From: Halopiger goleimassiliensis
GTDB taxonomy: Archaea; Halobacteriota; Halobacteria; Halobacteriales; Natrialbaceae
DNA length: 64,000 nucleotides
Assembly: GCF_000455345.1 (NCBI RefSeq)
Contig: NZ_HG315690.1
Span: 2,059,360 to 2,123,359, forward strand
Direction of reading: 5' to 3'
Notes under the pieces: model-generated
Seen by the model: only the letters and a program-made list of their open reading frames with translations
What the model was told of the DNA's origin: nothing
Database searches by the model: none
Shown here: positions 1 to 11,289 of the stretch, in pieces
Numbering within the stretch: position 1 is the first letter of the stretch
Layout: the number at the start of each line of letters is the position of its first letter
Position numbers and translations under genes: made by a program

Positions 1-946
1 CGATCGCACGCGCGATGTTTTCACCGACGACTTCGGCGGCCTGCCAGGCGGCCTGGGCGGTCGGCGGGGCGGGCTGGTCGCCTTGATCGACGATCGCCGA
101 GTCGCCGATGGCAAAGACGCGCTCCTCGGAGGTCTGGAAGGTAGCCTCGGCGTTGACGCGGTTGTGCTCCTTCTCGAGGTCGGCGTCGTCGAGCGCGTCG
201 CGCCCGGTGATGCCGCCGGTCCAGACGAGTACGTCGTGCTCGAGCGGTTCACCTTCGTCGAACTCGATGTGGTCCTCGGTGGCCTCGGTGATCGGGTCGT
301 CCGTGTGGATCTGGACGCCCGCGTCCTCGAGCAGGTCGCGCAGGGCCTGCTGGATCTCCGGATCGTTCCCCGGGAAGATCTCCTCTAAGGCCTCGACGAG
401 ATGGATTTCGATGGGCGCGCGGTGGTTGTCGCGGAACTCCGCGATTTCGCCGGCAGTCTGGATGCCCGAGAGGCCGGCACCACCGATGACGACCTGCGCG
501 GGTTCGCCGCGGGTTGCCTCCTCGCTGGCTTCTTTGACGGCCTCGTGGATCTCGAGGGCGTCGTCCAGGCTCTTCAGCGTCAGCGAGTGTTCCTCGAGGC
601 CGGGGATCCCGTAGTAGGCGGTCTGACTTCCCAGCGCGACGAGGACGTAGTCGTACTCGACGTCCTCGGCGTCGGCCAGTTCGACGACCTGTTCGTCGAC
701 GTCGAGTCCGGTTACGTCGGCCTGGATGAACTGAGTCGACGGATCGGCGATCTCTTCGACCGGGAACGTGATGTCCGAGCGGACGTCGGGGTCGCGGATC
801 ACGCGGTGGGCCTCGTGCAGGACGAGGTGGTAGTCGACGTCTGCGATCCACGTGAGCCGCGCGTCCTCCCCGAGTTCCGACTGGAGCGTGTTAATCGCAC
901 CCGCACCGGCGTATCCGGCACCGAGTACGACGACCTTTTCAGTCAT
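1..946 (-). CDS. NAD(P)/FAD-dependent oxidoreductase, type II NADH dehydrogenase-like (3' end outside window)
   Basis: This flavoprotein probably oxidises NAD(P)H and passes electrons to membrane quinones, or is a close relative such as a sulfide:quinone reductase. The start at 946 gives MTEKVVVLGAGYAGAGA, a Rossmann GxGxxG motif at the N-terminus. A second dinucleotide site (GGAGLSGIQTAGE) follows mid-protein, and FAIGDSA, the FAD-contacting motif of the family, lies close to the window edge. The frame stays open for 315 codons and runs off position 1; the family is usually 370-400 residues, so roughly 60-80 residues are missing. It stands alone, with arginase downstream of its promoter on the same strand. 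The family call is firm; the exact electron donor and acceptor are not. Confidence 0.9.
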   Translation of the reverse strand, partial: MTEKVVVLGAGYAGAGAINTLQSELGEDARLTWIADVDYHLVLHEAHRVIRDPDVRSDITFPVEEIADPSTQFIQADVTGLDVDEQVVELADAEDVEYDYVLVALGSQTAYYGIPGLEEHSLTLKSLDDALEIHEAVKEASEEATRGEPAQVVIGGAGLSGIQTAGEIAEFRDNHRAPIEIHLVEALEEIFPGNDPEIQQALRDLLEDAGVQIHTDDPITEATEDHIEFDEGEPLEHDVLVWTGGITGRDALDDADLEKEHNRVNAEATFQTSEERVFAIGDSAIVDQGDQPAPPTAQAAWQAAEVVGENIARAI

Positions 947-1099
947 AGTCCACAGTCAGAAACACTCTGTTACAAAGGTGTTGAAACGCGAATGGGTATG
1001 ATAGATGATGACACAACGAAACGATGATGAACGATTCCGGCGCGCCGGCCGCTCGCGCTCGCACCGACGGGAGCGGACGTACCGGAGGGTTCGACCCGA

Positions 1100-2017
1100 C
1101 TAGAGGATCCGCTTCCCGAACGCGCTCGCCGCGAGTTCGGCCGCCAGGATCGCCGTCTCGTTGCCCTCGTCGAGGATGGGGTTCACCTCGACGACGTCCA
1201 TCGAGCGAAGGACGTCGTCGCGCTCGTGGCGTTTGGAGACGGTCTCGAGCGCGGAGTGGGCCTCTCGGTAGGTGACACCGCCCCGTACTGGCGTTCCGAC
1301 GCCGGGCGCGGCCGTCGGGTCGAGCCAGTCGAGATCGAGGCTGACGTGGATTCCGTCGGTCCCGTCGGTCGCGACCTCGAGGGCGTCTTCGACGACGGCG
1401 GTGATCCCGCGCTCGTCGATGTCGGCCATCGTAAAGGCAGTCATCTCGCTCTCCCGGACGAGTTCACGCTCGCGGTCGTCGATGCTCCGGAGGCCGACGT
1501 AGGCGATCGACTCCTCGCGGACGGTGGGGGCGTTTGCCCAGTCCATCTCGCCGAAGACGCCACGGCCGAGCACCGCGCCGAGGGGCATCCCGTGGACGTT
1601 CCCGCTCGGCGACGTCTCGGGGGTGTTGAGGTCGGCGTGGGCGTCGAACCAGATCCCGCCGAGGGTCGCGTCTTCGGCCGATCCGACCATCGATCCGATC
1701 GCGACCGAGTGATCGCCGCCGAGGACGAGCGGGAACTCGCCGTCGGCGAGCGTCGCCGCGACCTCCTCCGAGAGGCGCGAACAGACGTCTTCGATCTCGC
1801 GGAGGAACTTGGCGTCGCCGCGGACCGGTGGATCCGCGTCGGGATCGCGTTCCTCGGCACGAGGGACGAACAGATCACCGCTATCGACGGTGTCGACGCC
1901 GGCTTGCTCGAGTTCGTCGCTCAACCCCGCGTATCTGATCGCCGACGGGCCCATGTCGACGCCGCGGCGGTTCGCCCCGTAGTCCATCGGTGCGCCGATG
2001 ATTCTGACGGTGGACAT
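1100..2017 (-). CDS. rocF: Arginase / agmatinase family ureohydrolase
   Basis: Predicted to hydrolyse arginine to ornithine and urea in the cytoplasm. The 305-residue length suits the family. The manganese ligands are visible in order: GGDHS, DAHAD, then SLDLDWLDP near residue 230, and the late SMDVVEVNP segment is typical of the C-terminal half. The short N-terminus and the glycine-rich first 20 residues (APMDYGANRRGVDMGP) look more like arginase than agmatinase, but substrate cannot be settled from sequence. It is divergent from the metal-dependent regulator at 2111, and the 93-nt gap must hold both promoters. As arginase needs Mn(II), the position next to a DtxR-type regulator may be meaningful, though no operator is seen on its own side. 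Confidence 0.88.
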   Translation of the reverse strand: MSTVRIIGAPMDYGANRRGVDMGPSAIRYAGLSDELEQAGVDTVDSGDLFVPRAEERDPDADPPVRGDAKFLREIEDVCSRLSEEVAATLADGEFPLVLGGDHSVAIGSMVGSAEDATLGGIWFDAHADLNTPETSPSGNVHGMPLGAVLGRGVFGEMDWANAPTVREESIAYVGLRSIDDRERELVRESEMTAFTMADIDERGITAVVEDALEVATDGTDGIHVSLDLDWLDPTAAPGVGTPVRGGVTYREAHSALETVSKRHERDDVLRSMDVVEVNPILDEGNETAILAAELAASAFGKRIL

Positions 2018-2086
2018 GGTCGGTGGTTCGACCCCAGGTGATTTGACCGTACTGGATTCGTTCGATCGGTGCCGATAGGTTTAGGG

Positions 2087-2100
2087 TTAGACGGGTCTAA
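2087..2100. promoter_or_regulatory. DtxR-type operator box 1 (autoregulatory)
   Basis: TTAGACGGGTCTAA is a perfect 14-bp palindrome ending 10 nt before the regulator's ATG. Near copies occur at 2838-2852 and 2881-2894, upstream of the ZIP transporter. The position over the presumed transcription start fits repression of its own gene. Binding by the adjacent regulator is inferred. Confidence 0.7.
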
Positions 2101-2110
2101 ATTAGGATCG

Positions 2111-2791
2111 ATGATGCTGAGCGACGTGATGGAAGACTACCTCAAGGTCATCTACCAGCTCCAGCGGGAGACCGACGGGCGGATCAAGACCTCCGAGATC
2201 GCTACGGAGCTGGACGTCACGTCGCCGACCGTCACGAGTATGATCGAGAAACTCGAGGAGCGGGACCTCGTGGACCGCGAGAAGTACCGCGGCGTCAGGC
2301 TCACCGAAGAGGGCGAGACCGTCGCGCTCGAAATCGTTCGCCACCACCGGCTGCTCGAGTCTTACCTCACCGAACACCTGGATTACGACTGGTCGGAGGT
2401 CCACGACGAGGCCGACCGACTGGAACACCACATCAGCGAGGACTTCGAAGCCCGCGTCGCGGACGTCCTCGGCGAACCGGACGTCGACCCGCACGGCTCT
2501 CCGATCCCGAGTGCCGACCTCGAGCCCCCGGAACGACCCACGGGCGAGCCAGTGACCGAGTTCGACGAGGGCGAGACCGTCGTCGTTGAAGAGGTCGCGG
2601 ACCGGGACGCCGACGTCCTCTCGTACCTGGCCGACCACGGCGTCGAACCGGGTATCGAACTCGAGATCGTCGAAATCGCCCCGTTCGGCATGGTTACGGC
2701 TCGTCCAGCGGACGACGACGGGACCGTCTCGCTTCCCGAGCGCGTCGCTCACCACGTCCGCGTCTCCCGTCCGGCAGAAGTCGAACTCTAG
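2111..2791 (+). CDS. DtxR/MntR/SirR-family metal-dependent transcriptional regulator
   Basis: A 226-residue iron- or manganese-sensing repressor. The N-terminus (MMLSDVMEDYLKVIY) and the winged helix IKTSEIATELDVTSPTV give DNA binding. A dimerisation and metal-binding domain follows (ERDLVDREKY, then VRHHRLLESYLTEHL with conserved His and Glu; LEHHISEDFE), and residues 150-226 form an SH3-like FeoA domain. I chose the ATG at 2111 because family members start MLSDVMEDYL; an upstream ATG at 2069 would place the operator inside the gene. Palindromes TTAGAN4-5TCTAA sit before this gene and before the downstream ZIP gene, so it most likely controls itself and that transporter. Which metal it senses is not clear. 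Confidence 0.92.
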   Translation: MMLSDVMEDYLKVIYQLQRETDGRIKTSEIATELDVTSPTVTSMIEKLEERDLVDREKYRGVRLTEEGETVALEIVRHHRLLESYLTEHLDYDWSEVHDEADRLEHHISEDFEARVADVLGEPDVDPHGSPIPSADLEPPERPTGEPVTEFDEGETVVVEEVADRDADVLSYLADHGVEPGIELEIVEIAPFGMVTARPADDDGTVSLPERVAHHVRVSRPAEVEL

Positions 2792-2837
2792 TTCGATTCG
2801 CTACCAGTTTGTGACGTGTATCACTCGTCCGCTACCT

Positions 2838-2852
2838 TTAGAGAGAGTCTAA
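2838..2852. promoter_or_regulatory. DtxR-type operator box 2
   Basis: TTAGAGAGAGTCTAA has the same TTAGA...TCTAA half-sites as box 1 with a 5-nt spacer. It lies upstream of the TATA element of the ZIP operon, 43 nt before box 3 (start to start), so the two boxes flank the promoter. Confidence 0.65.
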
Positions 2853-2872
2853 TCCGTTTATCGGTAGAAAAG

Positions 2873-2894
2873 ATATAAGTTTAGACCCATCTAA
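2873..2894 (+). promoter_or_regulatory. TATA element and DtxR-type operator box 3 of the ZIP transporter
   Basis: A TATA-like ATATAAG occupies 2873-2879. The third box, TTAGACCCATCTAA (2881-2894), lies immediately downstream, between TATA and the expected start near 2902. A protein bound here would block transcription. Operator assignment rests on similarity to boxes 1 and 2. Confidence 0.7.
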
Positions 2895-2904
2895 TCCACA
2901 CTCG

Positions 2905-2955
2905 ATGAGAGCGACGCGCGGCCACCGCTCCGCTCGAGGTGATGACGACGGATGA
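2905..2955 (+). CDS. Possible 16-codon leader ORF overlapping the ZIP gene
   Basis: The ATG at 2905 lies about 30 nt after the TATA box, exactly where a leaderless haloarchaeal gene would begin. It encodes MRATRGHRSARGDDDG and stops at 2953-2955, overlapping the ZIP start by four nucleotides (ATGA). The ZIP frame is closed just upstream by TGA at 2943, so ZIP translation cannot start at the 5' end of the transcript. The short frame could therefore couple ribosomes onto the transporter. No homolog is known to me; it may be chance. Confidence 0.35.
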   Translation: MRATRGHRSARGDDDG

Positions 2956-3884
2956 GCGATCGCTCCCGCTACGACCTCCCGCGATGGATTCTGGCGATCG
3001 GTCCAGTATTCGTTTTGCTCGCCGTCTGCAGCCTGCTCTATCTCACGTCGCCGTTCGGTGATCTGTCCGGTGGAAGCGATGCGACCACGCTCGAGGTGCT
3101 CTGGATCGTGACCGTCATCGGTATTCTCGCCGGTATCGTCCCGGTTGCGATCGGGATGCTCTGGTTTCCCTTCATCCGGAACCTCGAGACGCGATACGTT
3201 CACGGGTTTATGACCCTGGCCGCCGGCGTCCTCGTGTTCATCGGGCTTGAGATCGTCAGAGACGTCGTCGAACTCACGGGAGCGGTCGGCGCGTCCGCGC
3301 TCGCAGCCGGAATCGCCGTCGGAAGTGGTGGGCTGACGTTCGGCGTGATGTACGTCGCGAGCAGGTGGCGACAGCGAACGATGGTCACAGGTGGGAAAAG
3401 CGGCGTCGAGATCGCCTATCTTGTCGCGATCGCGCTGGGTCTTCACAGCATCGGCGAAGGGCTCGGTATCGGCGTCTCCTACGTGCAGGGCGATACGGCG
3501 ACGCTCACGTTGCTCGTCCTGGCGTTCGTGATGCACAACGTCATGGAGGGACCGACCGTCGTCGCCGCCGTCGCCCGCGAACGAGCCACCCCACCGCTGC
3601 GTCACTTCGCCGCGATGGGCGTGATCGCGGGCGGCCCCGTCATCCTCGGGGGCTGGATCGGAAGCTTCGCACAGTCCGACCTGCTGGCCATCCTGTGTTA
3701 CGCGATCGCCGTCGGTGCGATCGTACAGGTACTGATCGAGGTCGGCCAACTCATCCGGATCGACGCCGAAGCAGTGCTCACACGAACGAACGCGGCGAGC
3801 TTCGCCGTCGGGTTCGCCCTCATGTTCCTCCTCGAGGACGTGCTCACCGAGGCCATCCTCGACGGCTGGTTGCTCACCGGTTGA
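2952..3884 (+). CDS. ZIP-family divalent metal transporter
   Basis: A 310-residue membrane protein with about eight hydrophobic segments, predicted to import a divalent cation (Fe, Mn or Zn). The two metal-site helices of the family are recognisable: HSIGEGLGIG near residue 170 and HNVMEGP near residue 197, resembling the HNxPEG and HxxxE signatures of ZIP transmembrane helices 4 and 5. A polar stretch between the third and fourth segments (SRWRQRTMVTGGKSG) suits the variable cytoplasmic loop. Its promoter carries two DtxR-type boxes that match the one in front of the neighbouring regulator, so it should be repressed when the sensed metal is plentiful. It begins inside a short leader ORF. Confidence 0.88.
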   Translation: MSDRSRYDLPRWILAIGPVFVLLAVCSLLYLTSPFGDLSGGSDATTLEVLWIVTVIGILAGIVPVAIGMLWFPFIRNLETRYVHGFMTLAAGVLVFIGLEIVRDVVELTGAVGASALAAGIAVGSGGLTFGVMYVASRWRQRTMVTGGKSGVEIAYLVAIALGLHSIGEGLGIGVSYVQGDTATLTLLVLAFVMHNVMEGPTVVAAVARERATPPLRHFAAMGVIAGGPVILGGWIGSFAQSDLLAILCYAIAVGAIVQVLIEVGQLIRIDAEAVLTRTNAASFAVGFALMFLLEDVLTEAILDGWLLTG

Positions 3885-4043
3885 GACGGCCAGCCGCCAG
3901 CACGGGCCGAGACGGCGGCCGAAACGCGAATCCGACGTGAGCCTACCGAATCCGGTTCTCGGGACGGTTTCGAACGGAAATCGTCGGAGTTGCGCGGCCT
4001 CCAACCCGTCGGGTTTAAGGAATCCAATTACGAATAATTCGCT

Positions 4044-4577
4044 ATGTCATCCATCGAATTGACCCCGAGTCAGAAAAAGATTCTTCGCGCACTGACGAAC
4101 CTACACAAAGAGTCCGAAGACGCGATCAAGGGGGAAGACATCGCCGATCAGGTCGACCGCAACCCGGGGACGATCCGCAACCAGATGCAGAGTCTGAAAG
4201 CCCTCCAGCTGGTAGAGGGCGTACCGGGACCGAAAGGCGGCTACAAACCGACCGCCGCCGCGTACGAGGCCCTCGAGATCCAGCAGATGGACGACCCGGC
4301 CACCGTCCCGATCGAACACGAGGGCGAAGCCGTCGAAGACGTCATCGTCGAGGAGATCGACCTCTCGAGCGTCCACCACCCCGAACTCTGTCGAGCCGAG
4401 ATCCACCTGCAGGGGACGATCGGCGACATCGACGAGGACGACTCCGTCGTCGTCGGTCCCACGCCACTCTCGAAACTCGTCGTCGAAGGCCGCGTCGACG
4501 GCAAGGACGACACGAACAACATCCTCATTCTGCGTATCGAGGACATGACCGCGCCCGCCGAAGAACCCGAACACTAA
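4044..4577 (+). CDS. Winged-helix transcriptional regulator, Rrf2/MarR-like
   Basis: A 177-residue protein. Residues 7-75 form a winged helix-turn-helix (PSQKKILRALTNLH, then GEDIADQVDRNPGTIRNQMQSLKALQLVEGVPGPKGGYKPT), with the PGPKGGY wing typical of Rrf2-like proteins. The C-terminal 90 residues are an acidic beta-rich domain (VHHPELCRAEIHLQGTIGDI) that I do not recognise; it ends in a charged tail. A single cysteine (CRAEIHL) is present, so an Fe-S cluster of the IscR kind is unlikely. A TATA-like TTTAAGG at 4014-4020 lies 24-30 nt before the ATG, indicating a leaderless monocistronic gene. The regulated genes cannot be told from context. Confidence 0.75.
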   Translation: MSSIELTPSQKKILRALTNLHKESEDAIKGEDIADQVDRNPGTIRNQMQSLKALQLVEGVPGPKGGYKPTAAAYEALEIQQMDDPATVPIEHEGEAVEDVIVEEIDLSSVHHPELCRAEIHLQGTIGDIDEDDSVVVGPTPLSKLVVEGRVDGKDDTNNILILRIEDMTAPAEEPEH

Positions 4578-4701
4578 CGCTCCCACTGCTCGATCTCTTC
4601 TCTCTGCTCTGTCGGCAGCGACGGCACACAACTATCCGCGTCCCGTCTCTACTCGAGGTCGGCTCACGCGACCCGAAACCCGCGGAAGTCGGAACGAACA
4701 G

Positions 4702-7182
4702 TCAGGCCGACTCGTCGGCACCGTCGTCCATCGACGCTGCCGGGATCTCGTCGACGCTGGCGACCGCGTCACCCCCCTCGACGTCCATCACGATCACGCC
4801 CATCGTGTTCCGACCCACGGTCGAAATCTCGTCGACGCGGGTGCGCATGATCTGGCCGTCCTCGCTCATCACGACGAGGTGATCGTCGTCGTCGACCGCT
4901 TTGACGGCCGTGACGGGTCCGTTCCGGTCGCCCGTCTTGATGTCGATCAGCCCCTTGCCGTAACGGGACTGCGTGCGGTACTCCGAGAGCCGGGTGCGCT
5001 TCCCGTACCCGTTGCGGGTGACGGTCAGCAGCGCCTGGCCGTCCTCCTCGTCGGTCGCGACCAGGCCGGCGACGGCGTCGTCGCCCTCGAGTTTGATGCC
5101 GTTGACGCCGCGAGCGTTCCGGCCCATCGCGCGGACCTCGTCCTCGTCGAACCGGATCGTCATGCCGCCCTCGGTCGCGATGACGAGGTCCTGCGTACCG
5201 TCGGTGACCTCGACGTCGACGAGTTCGTCGCCCTCCTCGAGGTCGGCCGCGATGATGCCCGTCGAACGGATGTTGTCGAACTCGTCGCCGGCGGTGCGCT
5301 TGACGTAGCCGTTGCGCGTGACCATCGTCACGTACTCGCCGTCGCCGAAGGCGTCCGTGTCGACGATGGCGGTGATGTCCTCGCCGTCGTCCAACTCGAG
5401 GATGTTGACCGCGGACTTCCCGCGTGCAGTCCGGCCCATCTCGGGGATCTCGTAGGTCTTGAGCTGGTAGACCTTGCCCTGGTTCGTGAAACAGAGCAGG
5501 TAGTCGTGGGTGTTAGCCCGGAACACCGTCGAGACGCGATCGTCCTCCTTGACGTCCGCGCCGATGATGCCCTTGCCGCCCCGACCCTGGGGGTCGAACG
5601 CCTCGATGGGCATCCGCTTGACGTAGTCGTCCTCGGTCATCACGACGAAGACCTCCTCCTCGGGGATGAGATCCTCGTGGGTGACGGTGCCCTGGTCTTC
5701 GACGATCGAGGTTCGGCGGTCGTCGTCGTACTTCTCCTTGACCTCGCGGAGTTCCTCCTTGATGACGGAGAGCAGTTCCTGCTCGCTCTCCAAGATCTCG
5801 GTCAGGCGCTCGATCTCGGCCTGGACCTCCTCGTACTCGTCCTCGATTTCGGCGGCCTCCATCGAGGTGAGGCTGCCCAGTTGCATGCGGACGATGTGAT
5901 CGGCCTGGTCCTGCGAGAAGCCGTACGCGTCCTGAAGCGCCTCTTTCGCGTCGTCTCGCGTCTCGCTGTCGCGGATCAGTTCGACCACGTCCTCGGCGTT
6001 CTCGACGGCCTTCAGCCGGCCCTCGAGGATGTGCGCACGGTCCTCGGCCTCGGCGAGGTCGTACTCGCTACGCCGGCGGACGACCTCGCGGCGGTGGGCG
6101 ACGTACTCCTCCAGGGTCTCCTTCAGGGAGAGGACCTGTGGCTGACCGTCGACTAAGGCGAGGTTGATGACGCCGAAGGTCCGCTCTAAGTGGTTCTCGA
6201 GCAGTTTGTTCTTGACGACCTCGGTGTTGGCACCGCGCTTGAGTTCGACGACGATGCGGACGCCGTCGCGGTCGGACTCGTCGCGCAGGTCCGAGATACC
6301 CTCGAGTTCGCCCTCGTTGACGTCGTCGGCGATGCGTTCGACCAGTCGCGCCTTGTTGGACTGGAAGGGCAGTTCCGTGATGACGATACGCTCGCGACCC
6401 GACTTCCACTCCTCGACCTCGAACTCGGCGCGGACGCGGATGCGGCCGCGGCCGGTCTTGTAGGCCGAGTAGATGGCGTCGCGGCCGACGATGTTCGCGC
6501 CGGTGGGGAAGTCCGGCCCCTTGACGTGTTCCATCAGGTCCTCGACGGTCGCATCGGGGTTGTCGATCAGTTCGATCGTCGCGTCGATGACCTCCCCGAG
6601 GTTGTGCGGCGGGATGTTGGTGGACATCCCGACGGCGATCCCCGAGGAGCCGTTCACGAGCAGGTTCGGGAACGCCGCCGGCAGGACGTCCGGCTCTTGC
6701 AGGCGGTCGTCGTAGTTCGCCGAGAAGTCGACGGTGTCCTTGTCGATGTCCTCGAGCAGTTCCTCGGAGATGGGCGACATCCGGGCCTCCGTGTACCGCT
6801 GGGCGGCGGCCGGGTCGCCGTCCATCGAGCCGAAGTTCCCTTGGCCGTCGACCAGCGGATACCGCATCGAGAAGTCCTGGGCCATCCGGACGAGGGTGTC
6901 GTAGATCGCGCTGTCGCCGTGTGGGTGGTAGTCACCCATCGTCTCTCCGACGATCGAGGAGGACTTGCGGTGCGAGGAGCCCGAGGTGACCCCCATCTCG
7001 TGCATCGCGTACAGGATGCGTCGATGGACGGGCTTGAGGCCGTCCTCGACGCGGGGGAGCGCCCGCCCCGCGATGACGGACATCGCGTAGTCGATATACG
7101 ACTGCTCCATCTCGTCCTCGATGCGGACGTTCTCTACCGCTCGCGCTTCGACGTCAGTCGGATCGGGTACGTCTGAGCTCAT
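4702..7182 (-). CDS. gyrA: DNA gyrase subunit A
   Basis: The breakage-reunion subunit of gyrase (826 residues, full length), which forms the A2B2 complex introducing negative supercoils. The catalytic tyrosine is Tyr130 in [11 protein letters not shown]. The quinolone-region helix [11 protein letters not shown] has the sensitive-type Ser/Asp residues. The C-terminal beta-pinwheel (from about residue 500) contains the GyrA box QGRGGKG, needed for DNA wrapping, so this is gyrase and not topoisomerase IV. It lies downstream of gyrB on the same strand, but a 319-nt hairpin-rich spacer separates the two, unusual for what is normally a tight pair. Confidence 0.98.
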   Translation of the reverse strand: MSSDVPDPTDVEARAVENVRIEDEMEQSYIDYAMSVIAGRALPRVEDGLKPVHRRILYAMHEMGVTSGSSHRKSSSIVGETMGDYHPHGDSAIYDTLVRMAQDFSMRYPLVDGQGNFGSMDGDPAAAQRYTEARMSPISEELLEDIDKDTVDFSANYDDRLQEPDVLPAAFPNLLVNGSSGIAVGMSTNIPPHNLGEVIDATIELIDNPDATVEDLMEHVKGPDFPTGANIVGRDAIYSAYKTGRGRIRVRAEFEVEEWKSGRERIVITELPFQSNKARLVERIADDVNEGELEGISDLRDESDRDGVRIVVELKRGANTEVVKNKLLENHLERTFGVINLALVDGQPQVLSLKETLEEYVAHRREVVRRRSEYDLAEAEDRAHILEGRLKAVENAEDVVELIRDSETRDDAKEALQDAYGFSQDQADHIVRMQLGSLTSMEAAEIEDEYEEVQAEIERLTEILESEQELLSVIKEELREVKEKYDDDRRTSIVEDQGTVTHEDLIPEEEVFVVMTEDDYVKRMPIEAFDPQGRGGKGIIGADVKEDDRVSTVFRANTHDYLLCFTNQGKVYQLKTYEIPEMGRTARGKSAVNILELDDGEDITAIVDTDAFGDGEYVTMVTRNGYVKRTAGDEFDNIRSTGIIAADLEEGDELVDVEVTDGTQDLVIATEGGMTIRFDEDEVRAMGRNARGVNGIKLEGDDAVAGLVATDEEDGQALLTVTRNGYGKRTRLSEYRTQSRYGKGLIDIKTGDRNGPVTAVKAVDDDDHLVVMSEDGQIMRTRVDEISTVGRNTMGVIVMDVEGGDAVASVDEIPAASMDDGADESA

Positions 7183-7501
7183 GTTTCATTGAGTTTTGTG
7201 GGTTCCATTGGTTCACTTGCTGGTTGAGAAGCACTGCATCCGTGATAGCGTCCGCTCTGCGGACGCTCGAGCGGGCCGACGACCGACCCGGAGAGCGCGG
7301 TGCGAAGCACCGCGGAACGGCGAACGGCCGAAGGCCGTGAGCCCGAGCGCGGCTTGCCGCGCGGAGGGGAGGGAGGAGTGCTTTTCATCGAAGCTAAGCG
7401 GGAGCGAAGCTCCCGCGAGGTCCGAGAGAGCGCGTGGCGCTCTCTCGAGATTTTACCGAGCGCGGTCGCGAAGCGACCGAACGCAGGGTGAAAGTTCGTC
7501 T
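7183..7501. repeat. gyrB-gyrA spacer: array of seven perfect mini-hairpins
   Basis: No gene is seen here. Seven perfect inverted repeats occupy most of the spacer: 7248-7266 (8-bp stem, TCT loop), 7296-7314 (8 bp, GAA), 7324-7338 (6 bp, GAA), 7347-7362 (7 bp, TT), 7398-7416 (8 bp, GAA), 7423-7447 (11 bp, GTG) and 7463-7479 (7 bp, GAA). Four share a GCGAAGC- or CGAAG-like tip on the plus strand; GCGAAGC is known as an exceptionally stable DNA mini-hairpin. Stem sequences differ, so structure rather than sequence is conserved. The array would be transcribed between gyrB and gyrA if they share an mRNA. Confidence 0.9.
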
Positions 7502-9975
<2,474 letters not shown>

Positions 9976-11217
9976 ATGTCTACCGATACCAGTACGGCGG
10001 TCGACGTTCCGGTCAGTATCGCAAAAGAAACCATTCACCAATACGGGCTCGGTCTCCTGTTCGCGGCCAACATCTTCGGAGCCGGGTCCGTCTACATTCT
10101 GACGGAAGCCGGCATGGTCTTTGGCTTCGCGCTGTTGTGGGTGTTGCCGCTCACGCTCGGGGTCGGCCTCGTGATGCACGAGATGTCGGCCAGGCTGGCG
10201 GCCGAGAACAGACCGCTGATGGAGTACATCGCGGACGTCATCGGCGAACGAGCGGCGAAATCGTTCGCCGTAGGAATTTCGTTCATCATGCAGTTCTGGA
10301 GCGTCGCTAACTACGCGCTCGCGGGTGCCGCGCTCGTGTACCTCACCCCGCTATCGAACCTGTACCTGGGGATCATCGTCGCCGCAGCGCTCGGTATCTC
10401 GCTCGTGGAACTGCGCGTCTACAGTCGGGTCGAGGGCGTCATCGCCGTGCTCGTACTCGCGATCTTCGCGTCGTACGCCGTCATCGTCGCGAACCTACAG
10501 CCGCCGGTCAGCGCCGTCGCGAGCGGGTTCGTTCCCGGCATCGTCGACGACTTCGAGTACACGACGATGATCATCGCCCTGCTCGGGACGACCGTCTACT
10601 ACCCGAACTTCTTCATTCAGACGAGCATGCAACACGAGAAAAACTGGGAGCTCGTCTCGCGATACCGGCGGGACCACACCGTCGGCCTGGCCGCGGTCGT
10701 GTTCCTCTCCGCGACGGTGATCGTCGCGGCCGCGATGGCCGTTCCCGACGGCGATCTGACGCTGACGGCACCCGCCGAGCCGTTGATCGACCTGATCGGG
10801 CCGTGGGTGCTTGGCGTGTTCATGCTCGCCGTCGGCGCGGCCTCGTTCAGCAGCGCGACCGGCACGCTGTTTGCGGCCGGGTTCATGGTGCCCCAGTCCT
10901 ACGGACTCACGACTCGGTTCGGAGACGTCCACTTCCGCCGGACGGTCCACCTCCTGATCGCCCTCTCGGTCGCGCTGGCGATCCCGATCCTCGCGCTGAC
11001 CGATTTCACGCCGGTGAGCCTCGCCCTCCTGATGCCCGCCGTCAACGGGGTCGTCGGATTGCCGATCACTGCGCTGGCGCTGTACGCGGCGATCGAACGG
11101 TACTACGAGCCGTCCCGACTCGAGCGGGCAGTCTTCCTCGCGGCGGTCGTGCTCATGTTCGTCACGTCGCTCGTGACCGCCGAATCGCTCGCCCGCTCGA
11201 TCGCGCAACTCATCTGA
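9976..11217 (+). CDS. NRAMP-related transporter
   Basis: A 413-residue membrane protein with about 11 hydrophobic segments. Its general layout follows the NRAMP fold: a first helix unwound around AANIFGAGSVYILTEAG, then FALLWVLPLTLGVGLVMHEMSARLA as in NRAMP helices 2-3, and TTVYYPNFFIQTS where helix 6 normally carries the metal site. The canonical DPGN (helix 1) and MPHN (helix 6) motifs are not present, so transport of Mn/Fe is doubtful; NRAMP relatives moving other substrates are known. I start at the ATG at 9976 (MSTDTSTAVDVPVSIAKETI) because upstream in-frame sequence looks non-coding. The gene stands alone. Confidence 0.75.
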   Translation: MSTDTSTAVDVPVSIAKETIHQYGLGLLFAANIFGAGSVYILTEAGMVFGFALLWVLPLTLGVGLVMHEMSARLAAENRPLMEYIADVIGERAAKSFAVGISFIMQFWSVANYALAGAALVYLTPLSNLYLGIIVAAALGISLVELRVYSRVEGVIAVLVLAIFASYAVIVANLQPPVSAVASGFVPGIVDDFEYTTMIIALLGTTVYYPNFFIQTSMQHEKNWELVSRYRRDHTVGLAAVVFLSATVIVAAAMAVPDGDLTLTAPAEPLIDLIGPWVLGVFMLAVGAASFSSATGTLFAAGFMVPQSYGLTTRFGDVHFRRTVHLLIALSVALAIPILALTDFTPVSLALLMPAVNGVVGLPITALALYAAIERYYEPSRLERAVFLAAVVLMFVTSLVTAESLARSIAQLI

Positions 11218-11289
11218 TCGGCGACGCTTCCGAATTCGCAATCGGAAGAGTCACGAGGCCTGGTCAAATGGCGACGATAACGACGCCCC

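Noticed and set aside
1022-1028. Box C (ATGATGA) of a possible C/D sRNA
   Set aside because: No CTGA box follows at a suitable distance, so there is no support for a guide RNA here.
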